A stretch of 64,000 bases of DNA from Streptomyces acidiscabies (GCF_020010905.1 NZ_JAGJBY010000002.1:2604001-2668000); one strand, 5' to 3'. Positions 8,591-17,508 are shown, numbered from the stretch's first letter. Notes: generated by a model from the letters alone, not told the origin. A program made the numbers and translations.

Positions 8591-9433
8591 ATGAGCAGAG
8601 TGATCCGTGCCGCGATCTTCCAGACCGCCTGGACCGGCGACAAGGAGTCGATGATCCAGGTGCACGAGCAGGCGGTGCGCGACGCCGCCGCCCAGGGAGC
8701 CCAAGTCCTGTGCTTCCAGGAGCTGTTCTACGGGCCGTACTTCTGCCAGGTGCAGGACCCCGCGTTCTACGAGTACGCCGAGCAGATCCCCGACGGGCCG
8801 ATCGTCAAGCGGTTCCAGGCCCTCGCCAAGGAGCACGGCATCGTCCTCGTGCTGCCGATGTACGAGGAGGAACAGCCCGGCGTCCTCTACAACACCGCCG
8901 CCGTCATCGACGCGGACGGCTCCTACCTCGGCAAGTACCGCAAGCACCACATCCCCCAGGTCAAGGGATTCTGGGAGAAGTTCTACTTCCGCCCCGGCAA
9001 CGCGGGCTGGCCGATCTTCGACACGAAGGCCGGGAAGATCGGCGTCTACATCTGCTACGACCGCCACTTCCCGGAAGGCTGGCGGGCGTTGGGGCTCGCG
9101 GGCGCCGAGATCGTCTTCAACCCGTCGGCGACCTCGCGCGGACTCTCCGCGTACCTCTGGCAGTTGGAGCAGCCGGCGGCGGCCGTCGCCAACGAGTACT
9201 TCATCGGCGCGATCAACCGCGTCGGTGTCGAGGAACTGGGCGACAACGACTTCTACGGCACCTCCTACTTCGTGGACCCGGAAGCCCAGTTCGTCGGCGA
9301 GGTCGCCAGCGACAAGGAGAGCGAACTCGTCGTCCGCGACCTGGACCTGGCCAAGCTGCGCGAGGTCCGCGACCGCTGGCAGTTCTACCGCGACCGCCGC
9401 ACCGACGCCTACGGCCCGCTGACCGCTCCCTGA
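8591..9433 (+). CDS. beta-ureidopropionase / nitrilase-family hydrolase, copy 2
   Basis: A 280-aa paralogue of the protein at 4765, with the same length and triad at the same positions (Glu44, Lys118, Cys155). It is predicted to hydrolyse an N-carbamoyl-beta-amino acid. It directly precedes the dihydropyrimidinase gene, so this copy is the better candidate for the canonical PydC role. GGAGG lies 6 nt before the ATG. The N-terminal third and the C-terminus have diverged from copy 1 at both protein and DNA level, while central tracts are almost identical in DNA. The copies could differ in preference (carbamoyl-beta-alanine versus carbamoyl-beta-aminoisobutyrate, or a hydantoin-derived carbamoyl amino acid); the sequence does not decide this. 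Confidence 0.9.
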   Translation: MSRVIRAAIFQTAWTGDKESMIQVHEQAVRDAAAQGAQVLCFQELFYGPYFCQVQDPAFYEYAEQIPDGPIVKRFQALAKEHGIVLVLPMYEEEQPGVLYNTAAVIDADGSYLGKYRKHHIPQVKGFWEKFYFRPGNAGWPIFDTKAGKIGVYICYDRHFPEGWRALGLAGAEIVFNPSATSRGLSAYLWQLEQPAAAVANEYFIGAINRVGVEELGDNDFYGTSYFVDPEAQFVGEVASDKESELVVRDLDLAKLREVRDRWQFYRDRRTDAYGPLTAP

Positions 9434-9440
9434 CCGGTAC

Positions 9441-9481
9441 CGCGCGCGGGCCCGGTGCCACGGGGGCCGGGCCCGCGCGCG
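9441..9481 (+). terminator. long GC hairpin between pydC2 and dihydropyrimidinase
   Basis: A perfect 15-bp stem (CGCGCGCGGGCCCGG and complement) closes an 11-nt loop. It sits 42 bp before the next start codon and has no T-run. It may terminate, attenuate, or stabilise the upstream message rather than end the operon. Confidence 0.6.
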
Positions 9482-9522
9482 ACACATCCAGAAACCTTTC
9501 CTGAGACTGGAGTTGGGAGCAC

Positions 9523-10926
9523 ATGAGCAGTCGTACCGTCATCCGCGGCGGTCTCGTCGTCACCGCGTCCGACGAGATCCACGCCGATGTCCTGATCGAG
9601 GACGGCCGGATCGCCGCCCTCGCCGCCACCGGCACCCCGTCGGCCGAGGCGTGGACGGCCGAGCGGGTCCTGGACGCGACCGGAAAGTACGTGATTCCGG
9701 GCGGAGTCGACGCCCACACCCACATGGAGCTGCCGTTCGGCGGCACCTTCGCCGCCGACACCTTCGAGACCGGCACCCGCGCCGCCGCCTGGGGCGGTAC
9801 GACGACGATCGTCGACTTCGCCGTGCAGAGCGTCGGCCACACCCTGCGCGAGGGCCTCGACGCCTGGCACGCCAAGGCCGAGGGCAACTGCGCGGTCGAC
9901 TACGCCTTCCACATGATCGTCTCCGACGTCCACGACGAGACGCTCAAGGAGATGGACCTCCTCGTCGAGGAAGGCGTCACCTCCTTCAAGCAGTTCATGG
10001 CCTACCCCGGCGTCTTCTACAGCGACGACGGCCAGATCCTGCGCGCCATGCAGCGCTCCGCCGAGAACGGCGGGCTGATCATGATGCACGCCGAGAACGG
10101 CATCGCCATCGACGTCCTCGTCCAACAGGCCCTGGAACGCGGCGAGACGGACCCGCGCTACCACGGCGAGGTCCGCAAGGCGCTCCTCGAAGCCGAGGCG
10201 ACGCACCGCGCGATCAAGCTCGCGCAGGTCGCCGGAGCCCCGCTGTACGTCGTGCACGTCTCGGCCATGGAGGCAGTGGCCGAGCTGGCACGGGCGCGCG
10301 ACGAAGGGCTCAACGTCTTCGGCGAGACCTGCCCGCAGTACCTGTTCCTGTCGACCGACAACCTCGCCGAACCGGACTTCGAAGGCGCCAAGTACGTCTG
10401 CAGTACGCCACTTCGGCCCCGCGAGCACCAGGCGAAGCTCTGGCAGGGGCTGCGCACCAACGACCTCCAGGTCGTCTCCACCGACCACTGCCCCTTCTGC
10501 TTCGTCGGACAAAAAGAGCTGGGGCGCGGGGACTTCTCGAAGATCCCCAACGGGCTGCCCGGCGTCGAGAACCGAATGGACCTGCTGCACCAGGCAGTTG
10601 TGGACGGACACATCTCGCGCCGCCGCTGGATCGAGATCGCCTGCGCCACCCCGGCCCGCATGTTCGGCCTCTACCCGAAGAAGGGCACCATCGCCCCCGG
10701 CGCCGACGCCGACGTCGTCATCTACGACCCGCACGCCGAGCAGATCGTCTCCGCCGAGACCCACCACATGAACGTCGACTACTCGGCGTACGAGGGCAAG
10801 CGGCTCACCGGACGCGTCGAGACGGTGCTCTCGCGCGGCGAACTCGTCATCACCGAGCGGGAGTTCACCGGACGCGCCGGACACGGCGCCTACACCCCGC
10901 GCTCCACCTGTCAGTACCTCATCTAG
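9523..10926 (+). CDS. hydA: dihydropyrimidinase / hydantoinase
   Basis: A 467-aa amidohydrolase-superfamily enzyme that opens dihydrouracil, dihydrothymine or hydantoin rings to N-carbamoyl amino acids. A binuclear zinc site is indicated by the HxH motif in GGVDAHTHMELP (residues about 64-75), the lysine that becomes carbamylated in TSFKQFMAYPG (Lys156), the His residues in YVVHVSAMEA, and the Asp in STDHCPFC. Length is typical of D-hydantoinases (about 460 aa). GGGAG precedes the ATG. Its product is the substrate of the two nitrilase-family enzymes, which makes the core PydB-PydC-aminotransferase route complete in this cluster apart from the first, reducing, step. Confidence 0.93.
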   Translation: MSSRTVIRGGLVVTASDEIHADVLIEDGRIAALAATGTPSAEAWTAERVLDATGKYVIPGGVDAHTHMELPFGGTFAADTFETGTRAAAWGGTTTIVDFAVQSVGHTLREGLDAWHAKAEGNCAVDYAFHMIVSDVHDETLKEMDLLVEEGVTSFKQFMAYPGVFYSDDGQILRAMQRSAENGGLIMMHAENGIAIDVLVQQALERGETDPRYHGEVRKALLEAEATHRAIKLAQVAGAPLYVVHVSAMEAVAELARARDEGLNVFGETCPQYLFLSTDNLAEPDFEGAKYVCSTPLRPREHQAKLWQGLRTNDLQVVSTDHCPFCFVGQKELGRGDFSKIPNGLPGVENRMDLLHQAVVDGHISRRRWIEIACATPARMFGLYPKKGTIAPGADADVVIYDPHAEQIVSAETHHMNVDYSAYEGKRLTGRVETVLSRGELVITEREFTGRAGHGAYTPRSTCQYLI

Positions 10927-10937
10927 GAGTGGCGCCC

Positions 10938-11960
10938 ATGGACTTCGGACTTGTCCTCCAGACCGACCCGCCCGCCTCGCGTGTCATCGAGCTGATGAAG
11001 CGGGCCGAGGAGAACGGCTTCACGTACGGCTGGACCTTCGACTCCGCCGTGCTGTGGCAGGAACCGTTCGTGATCTACAGTCAGATCCTGACCCAGACCT
11101 CGACGTTGACGGTCGGGCCGATGGTCACCAACCCCGGCACCCGCACCTGGGAGGTCACCGCCTCCACCTTCGCCACCCTCAACGACATGTTCGGCAACCG
11201 CACGGTCTGCGGCATCGGACGCGGCGACTCCGCGATGCGCGTCGCGGGCCGCGCGCCCAACACCCTCGCGCGGATCAGCGACGCGATGAAGGTCATCCGC
11301 GCGCTCGGCTCCGGCCAGGAGGCCGACCTCGGCGGCGGTAACGTCGTCAAGTTCCCGTGGATCAAGGAAGATGCCCAACTCCCGGTCTGGATGGCCGCGT
11401 ACGGGCCCAAGGCGCTCAAGATGACCGGCGAGGAGGCCGACGGGTTCATCCTCCAGCTCGCCGACCTCTACCTCACCGAGTACATGGTGAAGGCCGTCAA
11501 GGACGCCGCCGTCGCCGCCGGACGCGACCCCGACGACGTCAAGATCTGCGTCGCCGCACCCGCGTACGTCACCGCCGACGACTCGCCCGAAGCCCTCGCC
11601 CACGCGCGCGAGCAGTGCCGGTGGTTCGGCGGGATGGTCGGCAACCACGTCGCCGACCTCGTCTCCAAGTACGGCGAGCACTCCTCCCAGGTCCCCGAGG
11701 AGCTCACCGAGTACATCAAGTCCCGCCAGGGGTACGACTATTCGCACCACGGCCGCAGCGGCAACCCCGACACCCAGTTCGTACCGGACGAGATCGTCGA
11801 CCGCTTCTGCGTCATCGGCACGCCCGAGCAGCACGTCGAGAAGCTGAACGCCCTACGCGCCCTCGGCGTCGACCAGTTCGCGCTCTACGACATGCACGAC
11901 GCGCAGGAAGCCGTCATCGACGCGTACGGCACCACGGTGATCCCGGCCGTCAACGGCTGA
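10938..11960 (+). CDS. LLM-class F420-type oxidoreductase
   Basis: A 340-aa (beta/alpha)8 luciferase-like monooxygenase-class protein that probably uses coenzyme F420 or FMN. Family features include the N-terminal DFGLVLQTDPP, SQILTQTSTLTVGPMVTNP, the cofactor-binding segment CGIGRGDSAMRVAGRAP, and PVWMAAYGPKALKMTGEEADG. GGAG lies 8 nt before the ATG, and the gene follows dihydropyrimidinase by 11 nt, so the two are surely co-transcribed. I recall a subfamily of LLM enzymes associated with hydantoinase loci, in agreement with this context. The reaction is unknown. Possibilities are ring reduction feeding the dihydropyrimidinase, or oxidation of an accessory substrate. Confidence 0.85.
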   Translation: MDFGLVLQTDPPASRVIELMKRAEENGFTYGWTFDSAVLWQEPFVIYSQILTQTSTLTVGPMVTNPGTRTWEVTASTFATLNDMFGNRTVCGIGRGDSAMRVAGRAPNTLARISDAMKVIRALGSGQEADLGGGNVVKFPWIKEDAQLPVWMAAYGPKALKMTGEEADGFILQLADLYLTEYMVKAVKDAAVAAGRDPDDVKICVAAPAYVTADDSPEALAHAREQCRWFGGMVGNHVADLVSKYGEHSSQVPEELTEYIKSRQGYDYSHHGRSGNPDTQFVPDEIVDRFCVIGTPEQHVEKLNALRALGVDQFALYDMHDAQEAVIDAYGTTVIPAVNG

Positions 11961-11982
11961 GCGAAACCAGGTCAGTTGGTCT

Positions 11983-12013
11983 CCCCTCTCCCGGCCGCAC
12001 GCCGGGGGAGGGG
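11983..12013 (+). terminator. GC hairpin between LLM gene and permease
   Basis: A 13-bp stem (CCCCTCTCCCGGC and complement with one G-U pair) and CGCAC loop lie 22 nt after the LLM stop codon. There is no T-run. It may reduce read-through into the transporter gene or protect the upstream transcript. Confidence 0.6.
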
Positions 12014-12093
12014 CAGGGCGCACCCCCACGCGCACCCCGAGGATTCGCCCGCACGGCCTCTCTCCCCTCCCCTCTCCCCGATTGGCCAAGCCC

Positions 12094-13620
12094 ATGACCG
12101 ACACCGCGCCCACCGCGCTGCCCCCGCCCTCCCAAGTCACCCTCGCCGACGGCCGGGTGGAGATCGCCCCCGGCGCTCCGCAGCCCACCGGCCCCTACGC
12201 CAACGAGGACCTGCTCCCCGTACCGGTCGAGAAGCGCACCTGGACGACGTACAACTTCTCCGCGCTGTGGATCGGCATGGCCCACAACACCGCTTCCTGG
12301 ACGCTCGCTTCGGGCCTCATCAAGTTCGGCATGGACTGGAAGCAGGCGGTGTTCACCATCGCGCTGGCCAACGTCATCGTGCTGGTGCCGATGCTGCTGA
12401 CCGGACACGCGGGGCCCAAGTACGGCATCCCGTTCCCGGTGTTCGCGCGTGCCTCGTTCGGCATCCGGGGCGCCAACCTCCCCGCTGTCGTACGGGCGTT
12501 GGTGGCGTGCGGCTGGTTCGGGATCCAGACCTGGATCGGCGGTGAGGCGATCTACTTCCTCGCCGGGAAGCTGATCGGCTCCGGGTGGAGCGACGCCGGG
12601 GAGATCGGCGGGTACGCGTGGACGATGTGGCTGTCGTTCGCGATCTTCTGGGCGATCCAAGTCGCCATCATCTACCGGGGGATGGAGACGATCCGCCGGT
12701 TCGAGAACTGGGCGGCGCCGTTCGTCCTCGTCGGCGCGGTCGTCATGCTGATCTGGATGAGCAACAAGGCAGGAGGATTCGGCCCGTTGCTCGACCAGCC
12801 GTCCAAACTCGGCTGGGGCCACGACTTCTGGAAGCTGTTCTGGCCGTCCCTGATGGGCATGATCGGCTTCTGGTCGACGCTGTCGCTGAACATCCCCGAC
12901 TTCACCCGCTACGGCAAGTCCCAGAAGGCGCAGACCTGGGGACAGGCGCTCGGCCTGCCGACCACGATGACGCTGTTCGCGCTGCTGTCCGTCATGGTCA
13001 CCTCCGGCTCGCAGGCCGTGTACGGCGAGACGATCTGGGACCCGGTCCAGCTCGCCGCGAAGACCGACAACGTCTTCGGGCTGCTGTTCGCGCTGGTGAC
13101 GGTTCTGGTGGCAACGCTTTCCGTCAACATCGCCGCGAACCTGGTCTCCCCGGCCTTCGACTTCTCCAACATCGCGCCCCGCAAGATCAGTTTCCGCACC
13201 GGCGCGCTCGCGACCTGCGTCCTCGGCGTACTGATCTTCCCCTGGAAGCTGTACTCCGACCCGCAGGGCTACATCTTCACCTGGCTCGGCCTGGTCGGCG
13301 GGCTCCTCGGCACCGTCGCCGGCATCCTCATCGCCGACTACTGGATCCTGCGGCGCGGCAAGCTCGACCTCGTCGACCTGTACCGCGCCGGCGGCCGGTA
13401 CTGGTACGAGAACGGCTGGAACTGGCGTGCCGTCGCCGCGTTCCTCGTCGGCGGGGTCCTCGCGGTGGGCGGCGCGAGCTTCAAGCCGATCATCGACGGC
13501 CGCCCGATCCCGGCGCTCAGGTCCCTCGCGGACTACGGCTGGGCGGTGGGGCTGGGCACGTCGATGGTGGTGTACCTGGGGTTGATGGTGCTACGCGGGA
13601 AGGACAAGGCGGACGCCTGA
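12094..13620 (+). CDS. NCS1-family nucleobase/hydantoin:cation symporter
   Basis: A 508-aa integral membrane transporter with about 12 hydrophobic segments, predicted to import uracil, hydantoin, allantoin or a related ring by cation symport. The NCS1 signature begins with NEDLLPVPVEKRTWTTYNF, continues with WIGMAHNTASW in TM1, and includes TGHAGPKYGIPFPVFARASFG and NIPDFTRYGKSQ later on. The ATG at 12094 was preferred over an in-frame TTG 12 nt upstream. Neither has a clear ribosome site, so the start is uncertain by a few codons. It is the last gene of the catabolic cluster and supplies the substrate. The ligand cannot be fixed from sequence alone. Confidence 0.9.
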   Translation: MTDTAPTALPPPSQVTLADGRVEIAPGAPQPTGPYANEDLLPVPVEKRTWTTYNFSALWIGMAHNTASWTLASGLIKFGMDWKQAVFTIALANVIVLVPMLLTGHAGPKYGIPFPVFARASFGIRGANLPAVVRALVACGWFGIQTWIGGEAIYFLAGKLIGSGWSDAGEIGGYAWTMWLSFAIFWAIQVAIIYRGMETIRRFENWAAPFVLVGAVVMLIWMSNKAGGFGPLLDQPSKLGWGHDFWKLFWPSLMGMIGFWSTLSLNIPDFTRYGKSQKAQTWGQALGLPTTMTLFALLSVMVTSGSQAVYGETIWDPVQLAAKTDNVFGLLFALVTVLVATLSVNIAANLVSPAFDFSNIAPRKISFRTGALATCVLGVLIFPWKLYSDPQGYIFTWLGLVGGLLGTVAGILIADYWILRRGKLDLVDLYRAGGRYWYENGWNWRAVAAFLVGGVLAVGGASFKPIIDGRPIPALRSLADYGWAVGLGTSMVVYLGLMVLRGKDKADA

Positions 13621-13628
13621 GGCTGCGA

Positions 13629-13661
13629 GCGGGGTGAGACCACTCGGACCACTCACCCCGC
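13629..13661. terminator. hairpin between converging genes
   Basis: GCGGGGTGAG pairs perfectly with CTCACCCCGC across a 13-nt loop. It sits 8 nt after the permease stop and 15 nt from the stop of the opposing gene, so it can serve both directions. Confidence 0.7.
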
Positions 13662-13675
13662 CGTACCCCCCCTTG

Positions 13676-14347
13676 TCACCCTGAAGTACCCCCCTGCAAC
13701 GCCCCCATCGCCTCCTTCGCCGCCTTGATCGCCCCCGTGTTGATCGTGCTCGTGTCCGGCGCTTTCTTCGTCTCGAAGTCGCTGCCGTTGTACGTCACGA
13801 TGACGATCGCGTTGGCCACCCGGGCGAACACCACACCCTCCCGGGTCTGCTGCTTGTCCTCGGTCGTGAGGTTGACGACGGAGTACGCCTCCTGGCCGAG
13901 CCCCGGCACCGGCCCGCCGCCGCTCTTCTCGCCGACCCGCGCCTTGTACGACTTGAGCGCCGCGTCCTCGGTGTCCATGATCTCGAAGGACACGTCCAGC
14001 CAGCGGTAGTCGAACCCCTTGAGCGCGTTCCAGGAACAGGTCCGGCGGACCTTCGTGTCCGTGGACGGGATCTCCTTGCCCGCCGTCTTCGCGCCCGGCA
14101 CCAGCGAGGTGACCGTCTTCGCGGAGACGCTGCCGCACGGCGCGGGCGCGGCGGCGTACGCCTTCGTCGCGGCCGGGGAGGACGGCGCGCCGTCCGGCTC
14201 CGACCGGGTCTGCCGGGTGCTGTCGCCCTGGGAGGCCGCGTCCTCGGGGGAGGCGGGGGAGGACGACAGGGCCCAGCCCGCGCAGGCGAGCACGACCACC
14301 GGGGACAGGCGGGCCGCGAGGGCGAGCGGCAGAGGAAGAGAACGCAC
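13676..14347 (-). CDS. secreted DUF3558-like protein
   Basis: A 223-aa exported protein of unknown function. The GTG start at 14347 was chosen because AGAAG lies about 7 nt upstream and the product then begins with a short basic segment followed by a hydrophobic stretch (residues about 5-27, ARLSPVVVLACAGWALSSS), a signal peptide or N-terminal anchor. A Cys within that stretch could be a lipobox, but the context LACAG is a weak match. The mature part has a Ser/Pro/Thr-rich linker (about 28-60), then a domain with paired cysteines in APCGSVSA and RRTCSW. That pattern fits the DUF3558 family of actinobacterial cell-surface proteins. The role and partners are unknown. Confidence 0.72.
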   Translation of the reverse strand: MRSLPLPLALAARLSPVVVLACAGWALSSSPASPEDAASQGDSTRQTRSEPDGAPSSPAATKAYAAAPAPCGSVSAKTVTSLVPGAKTAGKEIPSTDTKVRRTCSWNALKGFDYRWLDVSFEIMDTEDAALKSYKARVGEKSGGGPVPGLGQEAYSVVNLTTEDKQQTREGVVFARVANAIVIVTYNGSDFETKKAPDTSTINTGAIKAAKEAMGALQGGTSG

Positions 14348-14500
14348 AGGCGCACTTCTTTTGTGGGGGAGGGCACGGAGACCAGTCCGCACCGCGGACG
14401 ACGGGACGCCAGTGTCACACGACTGACAGTGGTGCGGAAGCGCGAACTCGCTGCGTACCTGAGTGGTGACAGCGGCCCCGTGTTGACGAGGCGAACGTCC

Positions 14501-15517
14501 CTAAATGTGCCGCGCGGGGTGCGGTGAAAAATGCAGCGCGGCCTCGATCCGCTCCACCGCGAGGAACGCCCCGTACACCACGAGACGCACCAGATCCCCG
14601 TCCGTACGGTCCTGTCGCCGCCAGGCCGCGACGTCCTCGCCGGTGATCCGGTACGGCGCCAGCGCGGCCAGCAGCGCGAGGCGCGCGCCGGGCAGTTCGC
14701 GCCGGTGCGGGTAGCCCCGGAGGATGACGGGGGGATGCGCGCCGTCCCAGGCCGCGACCCCCTCCCGGACGAGACGCCGCTCGTCCTCCCCGAGGAGTAC
14801 GCCGCCCTCCAGCGCGGCCGTGCGCAGCGCGTCGTACGCGGGACCCACCGCCGTACCCGCGGCCCACGCGGGACCCTCGCCGGGTGCCTCGCCGGGTGCC
14901 TCCAGGAGCGGCAGGGAGGCGCCCGGGACGGCCGTACGGCGGACCGTGCGCGACAGTGAGCGGCCCGTGAGGGAACGCACCGGGCGCAGGCGCTGGGCGC
15001 CCGCCGGGAGGAGGTCCTCGGTGAGCAGCGCCGAGGCGAAACGATTCACGAGGTGGAAGGTCAGCGCGGTGCCGAGGTAGCCGGGCAGCTCCTCGCGCGC
15101 GAAGGGCAGCGGTTCGGGGTCGGCGCCCGGCACGCGCGTGCGGGCCGCCCAGTCGAGCACGCGCGCGTGGAGCTCGTTCTCCGGGCGCTCGCCCCGCGCG
15201 AGGCGTTCGGCCAGGGCGTGTTCACCCGTCGCGTGCAGCAGGACCGTGTGCGCGGACACGCAGAACGGACACCTGTTGGCGAGCGACACACCGTAGGCGG
15301 CGACCTCCTTGCCGGTGCGGTCGCCCGGACCGGCGATCAGGGACTCCCGCAGCAACGCCCAGGCGGGAACCATGAGTTCGGGTGCGGACGACAGGACCAC
15401 GAACGTGGGCGGAGCGGCGATCCCGAAGTCGCGCGCCAGTTGCGTGTACACCTCGGCGACGCGGCCCTCGGCCTCTTTCGGCGACGGGGGAGCGGTGTGG
15501 CGGAAAGGAGTGGACAT
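14501..15517 (-). CDS. AhpD-like / carboxymuconolactone decarboxylase-family protein
   Basis: A 338-aa cytosolic protein whose N-terminal half (residues about 15-150) has the all-helical AhpD fold with the redox motif NRCPFCVSAHTVLLH. In AhpD relatives the CxxC pair performs disulfide exchange or peroxide reduction, with the following His as proton relay. The C-terminal half (about 200-338) looks like a divergent second copy without the CxxC pair. The ATG at 15517 is chosen because the family motif starts soon after it; an upstream in-frame start exists and there is no good ribosome site. It is divergent from the histidine kinase gene. The physiological substrate is unknown. Confidence 0.75.
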   Translation of the reverse strand: MSTPFRHTAPPSPKEAEGRVAEVYTQLARDFGIAAPPTFVVLSSAPELMVPAWALLRESLIAGPGDRTGKEVAAYGVSLANRCPFCVSAHTVLLHATGEHALAERLARGERPENELHARVLDWAARTRVPGADPEPLPFAREELPGYLGTALTFHLVNRFASALLTEDLLPAGAQRLRPVRSLTGRSLSRTVRRTAVPGASLPLLEAPGEAPGEGPAWAAGTAVGPAYDALRTAALEGGVLLGEDERRLVREGVAAWDGAHPPVILRGYPHRRELPGARLALLAALAPYRITGEDVAAWRRQDRTDGDLVRLVVYGAFLAVERIEAALHFSPHPARHI

Positions 15518-15670
15518 GGACGCCAGCCTGGCGGCGGGGGCGCGCGAAAGCGTCGTCCCGGTGTAGCGGTTGCGGCGCACACCCACGGCAGGGGCCGCGC
15601 GGCCCGACTACTGCGACGGGAGTAGTGCGCGGGCCGTCCACAGGCTGACGCCGCTGTCGGTGGCGGGGTC

Positions 15671-15676
15671 TAGGGT
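15671..15676 (+). promoter_or_regulatory. TAGGGT -10 box, leaderless histidine kinase mRNA
   Basis: TAGGGT ends 6 nt before the kinase ATG at 15683, and no Shine-Dalgarno sequence intervenes. This spacing places transcription initiation at or next to the start codon. Confidence 0.5.
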
Positions 15677-15682
15677 GCGGAC

Positions 15683-16768
15683 ATGGACGGGCGAACGGAC
15701 GTACGGACGCGGCTCGCCGACGCGGCACTCGCGGCCGTGATCGGCGCGATCGTGGTGACCGCGGCCGTCCTCGACGCGGACACGCGGGCCGTCGACTATC
15801 CGCTGATCCTCGCCGGTTCGCTCGCCCTCGCCGTCCACCGGTGCGCACCGCGCGCGGTGCTCGCCGTCGCGACCGTGACCGGCACGGCGTACGTCCTGCG
15901 CGCCGACCCCGGGCCCTGGGCCGCCCTGCCCGTCGTGGGCGCCGTGCACACCGCCGCGCGCGTGGGGCACCGCTGGCTCGCGCTCGGGGCGGGCGCGGTG
16001 TTCCTCGCCGGGTACGCGCTGCACCGGCCCGCCGCCGCCGTCCTGCTCGCCGGGTGGGTGCTGTGCGCGGCCGTCAGCGGGCTCGCCGACCGCAACTGGC
16101 GGGCGTACCTGCGCCAGACCGAGCAGCGCGCGCTGGACGCCGAACGCACCCGGGAGGAAGCCGCGTTGCGCCGGGCCGGGGAGGAACGGCTGCGCATCGC
16201 GCGCGAGTTGCACGACTCGCTGACCCACAGCATCTCCGTCGTCAAGCTCCAGGCGGGCGTCGCCGCGCACCTCGCGCGCAAGCGCGGCGAAGAGGTGCCG
16301 CCCGTCCTCGTCGCCATCCAGGAGGCCAGCGGCGAGGCCATGCGCGAACTGCGCGCCACGCTCGCCGTCCTGCGCACCGACGAGCCCACCGGCACGCCGG
16401 CCCTCCTCGTCGAACGCGCCCGCGCGGCGGGGCTCTCCGCGCGCCTCACGGTCACCGGCGAGGAACGCGCCCTCGCCGTCCCCGTCGAACGCGCCGCCTA
16501 CCGCATCGTCCAGGAAGCCCTCACCAACGCCGCCCGCCACGCGGGCCGGGCCACCGTCCAGGTCCGCCTCGACTACGGCCGGCGCGCGCTGGTGATACGC
16601 GTGGACGACGACGGCCTGGCCCACCCGTCCCGCCCCCTGCGGCCGGGCACGGGCCTCACGGGGATGCGGGAACGGGTGACGGCCCTGTGCGGAACGCTGG
16701 ATGCCGCGCCGCGCGCGGAGGGCGGGTTCTCGGTACGGGCGGAGTTGCCGTTGGGGGAAGGGTGCTGA
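15683..16768 (+). CDS. NarL-type sensor histidine kinase
   Basis: A 361-aa membrane sensor kinase. The N-terminal half carries several hydrophobic segments (residues about 13-140) with short loops, so it probably senses membrane or envelope signals. The HisKA_3 phosphoacceptor is in ERLRIARELHDSLTHSISVV (His around residue 178). The HATPase domain shows the N-box EALTNAARHAG and the G-boxes VDDDG and GTGLTGMRERV. It is paired with the LuxR-type response regulator that follows; the kinase stop overlaps or nearly abuts the regulator's start. The signal is unknown. Confidence 0.92.
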   Translation: MDGRTDVRTRLADAALAAVIGAIVVTAAVLDADTRAVDYPLILAGSLALAVHRCAPRAVLAVATVTGTAYVLRADPGPWAALPVVGAVHTAARVGHRWLALGAGAVFLAGYALHRPAAAVLLAGWVLCAAVSGLADRNWRAYLRQTEQRALDAERTREEAALRRAGEERLRIARELHDSLTHSISVVKLQAGVAAHLARKRGEEVPPVLVAIQEASGEAMRELRATLAVLRTDEPTGTPALLVERARAAGLSARLTVTGEERALAVPVERAAYRIVQEALTNAARHAGRATVQVRLDYGRRALVIRVDDDGLAHPSRPLRPGTGLTGMRERVTALCGTLDAAPRAEGGFSVRAELPLGEGC

Positions 16769-16821
16769 GGGGCGGGGAACGGCCCGTTGACACGGCCGGA
16801 GGCGAGCGCGGGACGGCCCCG

Positions 16822-17508
16822 GTGACCCGTGTCGTCCTCGTCGACGACCAGGCCCTCATCCGCGCCGGGTTCCGGGCGCTGCTGGACGCCGAGGGCGGGG
16901 TCGAGGTCGTGGGGGAAGCGGCGGACGGGCAGCGGGCGGTGGAGGTGATCCGGGCCGTGCGGCCGGACGTCGCGCTGGTGGACGTGCAGATGCCCGGGAT
17001 GTCCGGCATCGAGGTGACCCGTACGGTCACCGGCGACCCCGCGCTCGCGGGCGTACGGGTCGTCATCCTCACGAACCACAGCGTCGACGAGTACGTCTTC
17101 GAGGCCCTGCGCGCGGGCGCGAGTGGCTTCCTCCTCAAGGACGGCGAACCCGCGGACTTCCTCCGGGCGATCGACGTCATCGCGCGCGGGGACGCGCTCC
17201 TGGCCCCCTCCGCGACGCGCACCCTCATCGGCGAGTTCCTCTCCCGTCCCCCCGACCGCACCACCACCCCCGGCCTCGGCCACCTGACCCGCCGCGAACG
17301 CGAGGTCACCGCCCTCGCCGCCCACGGCCTCACGAACGACGAGATAGCCGCCCACATGGTCATCAGCCCTCTCACGGCGAAGACCCACGTCAGCCGGGCG
17401 ATGACGAAGCTGGGCGCGCGGGACCGGGCCCAACTGGTCGTGTTCGCCTACGAGTCGGGGCTGGTGCGGGCGCGCCGGGAGGCTGGGTGGCCCGGCCCCG
17501 GCGATTGA
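16822..17508 (+). CDS. LuxR/NarL-type response regulator
   Basis: A 228-aa DNA-binding response regulator, partner of the upstream kinase. The receiver domain (residues about 1-120) shows the acidic pair in VVLVDDQ, the phosphoacceptor Asp in ALVDVQMPGMSG and the Lys in FLLKDGEP. The C-terminal GerE-type HTH (about 160-215) reads LTRREREVTALAAHGLTNDE and ISPLTAKTHVSRAMTKLGAR. The GTG at 16822 gives a standard length. An in-frame GTG at 16762 overlaps the end of the kinase gene and has a closer purine-rich sequence, so the protein could be 20 residues longer. Targets are not evident. Confidence 0.92.
   Translation: MTRVVLVDDQALIRAGFRALLDAEGGVEVVGEAADGQRAVEVIRAVRPDVALVDVQMPGMSGIEVTRTVTGDPALAGVRVVILTNHSVDEYVFEALRAGASGFLLKDGEPADFLRAIDVIARGDALLAPSATRTLIGEFLSRPPDRTTTPGLGHLTRREREVTALAAHGLTNDEIAAHMVISPLTAKTHVSRAMTKLGARDRAQLVVFAYESGLVRARREAGWPGPGD

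Noticed and set aside
12082..12093. TTG start for the NCS1 permease
   Set aside because: The TTG gives only four extra residues and has no ribosome site; the ATG at 12094 is simpler, although it also lacks one.
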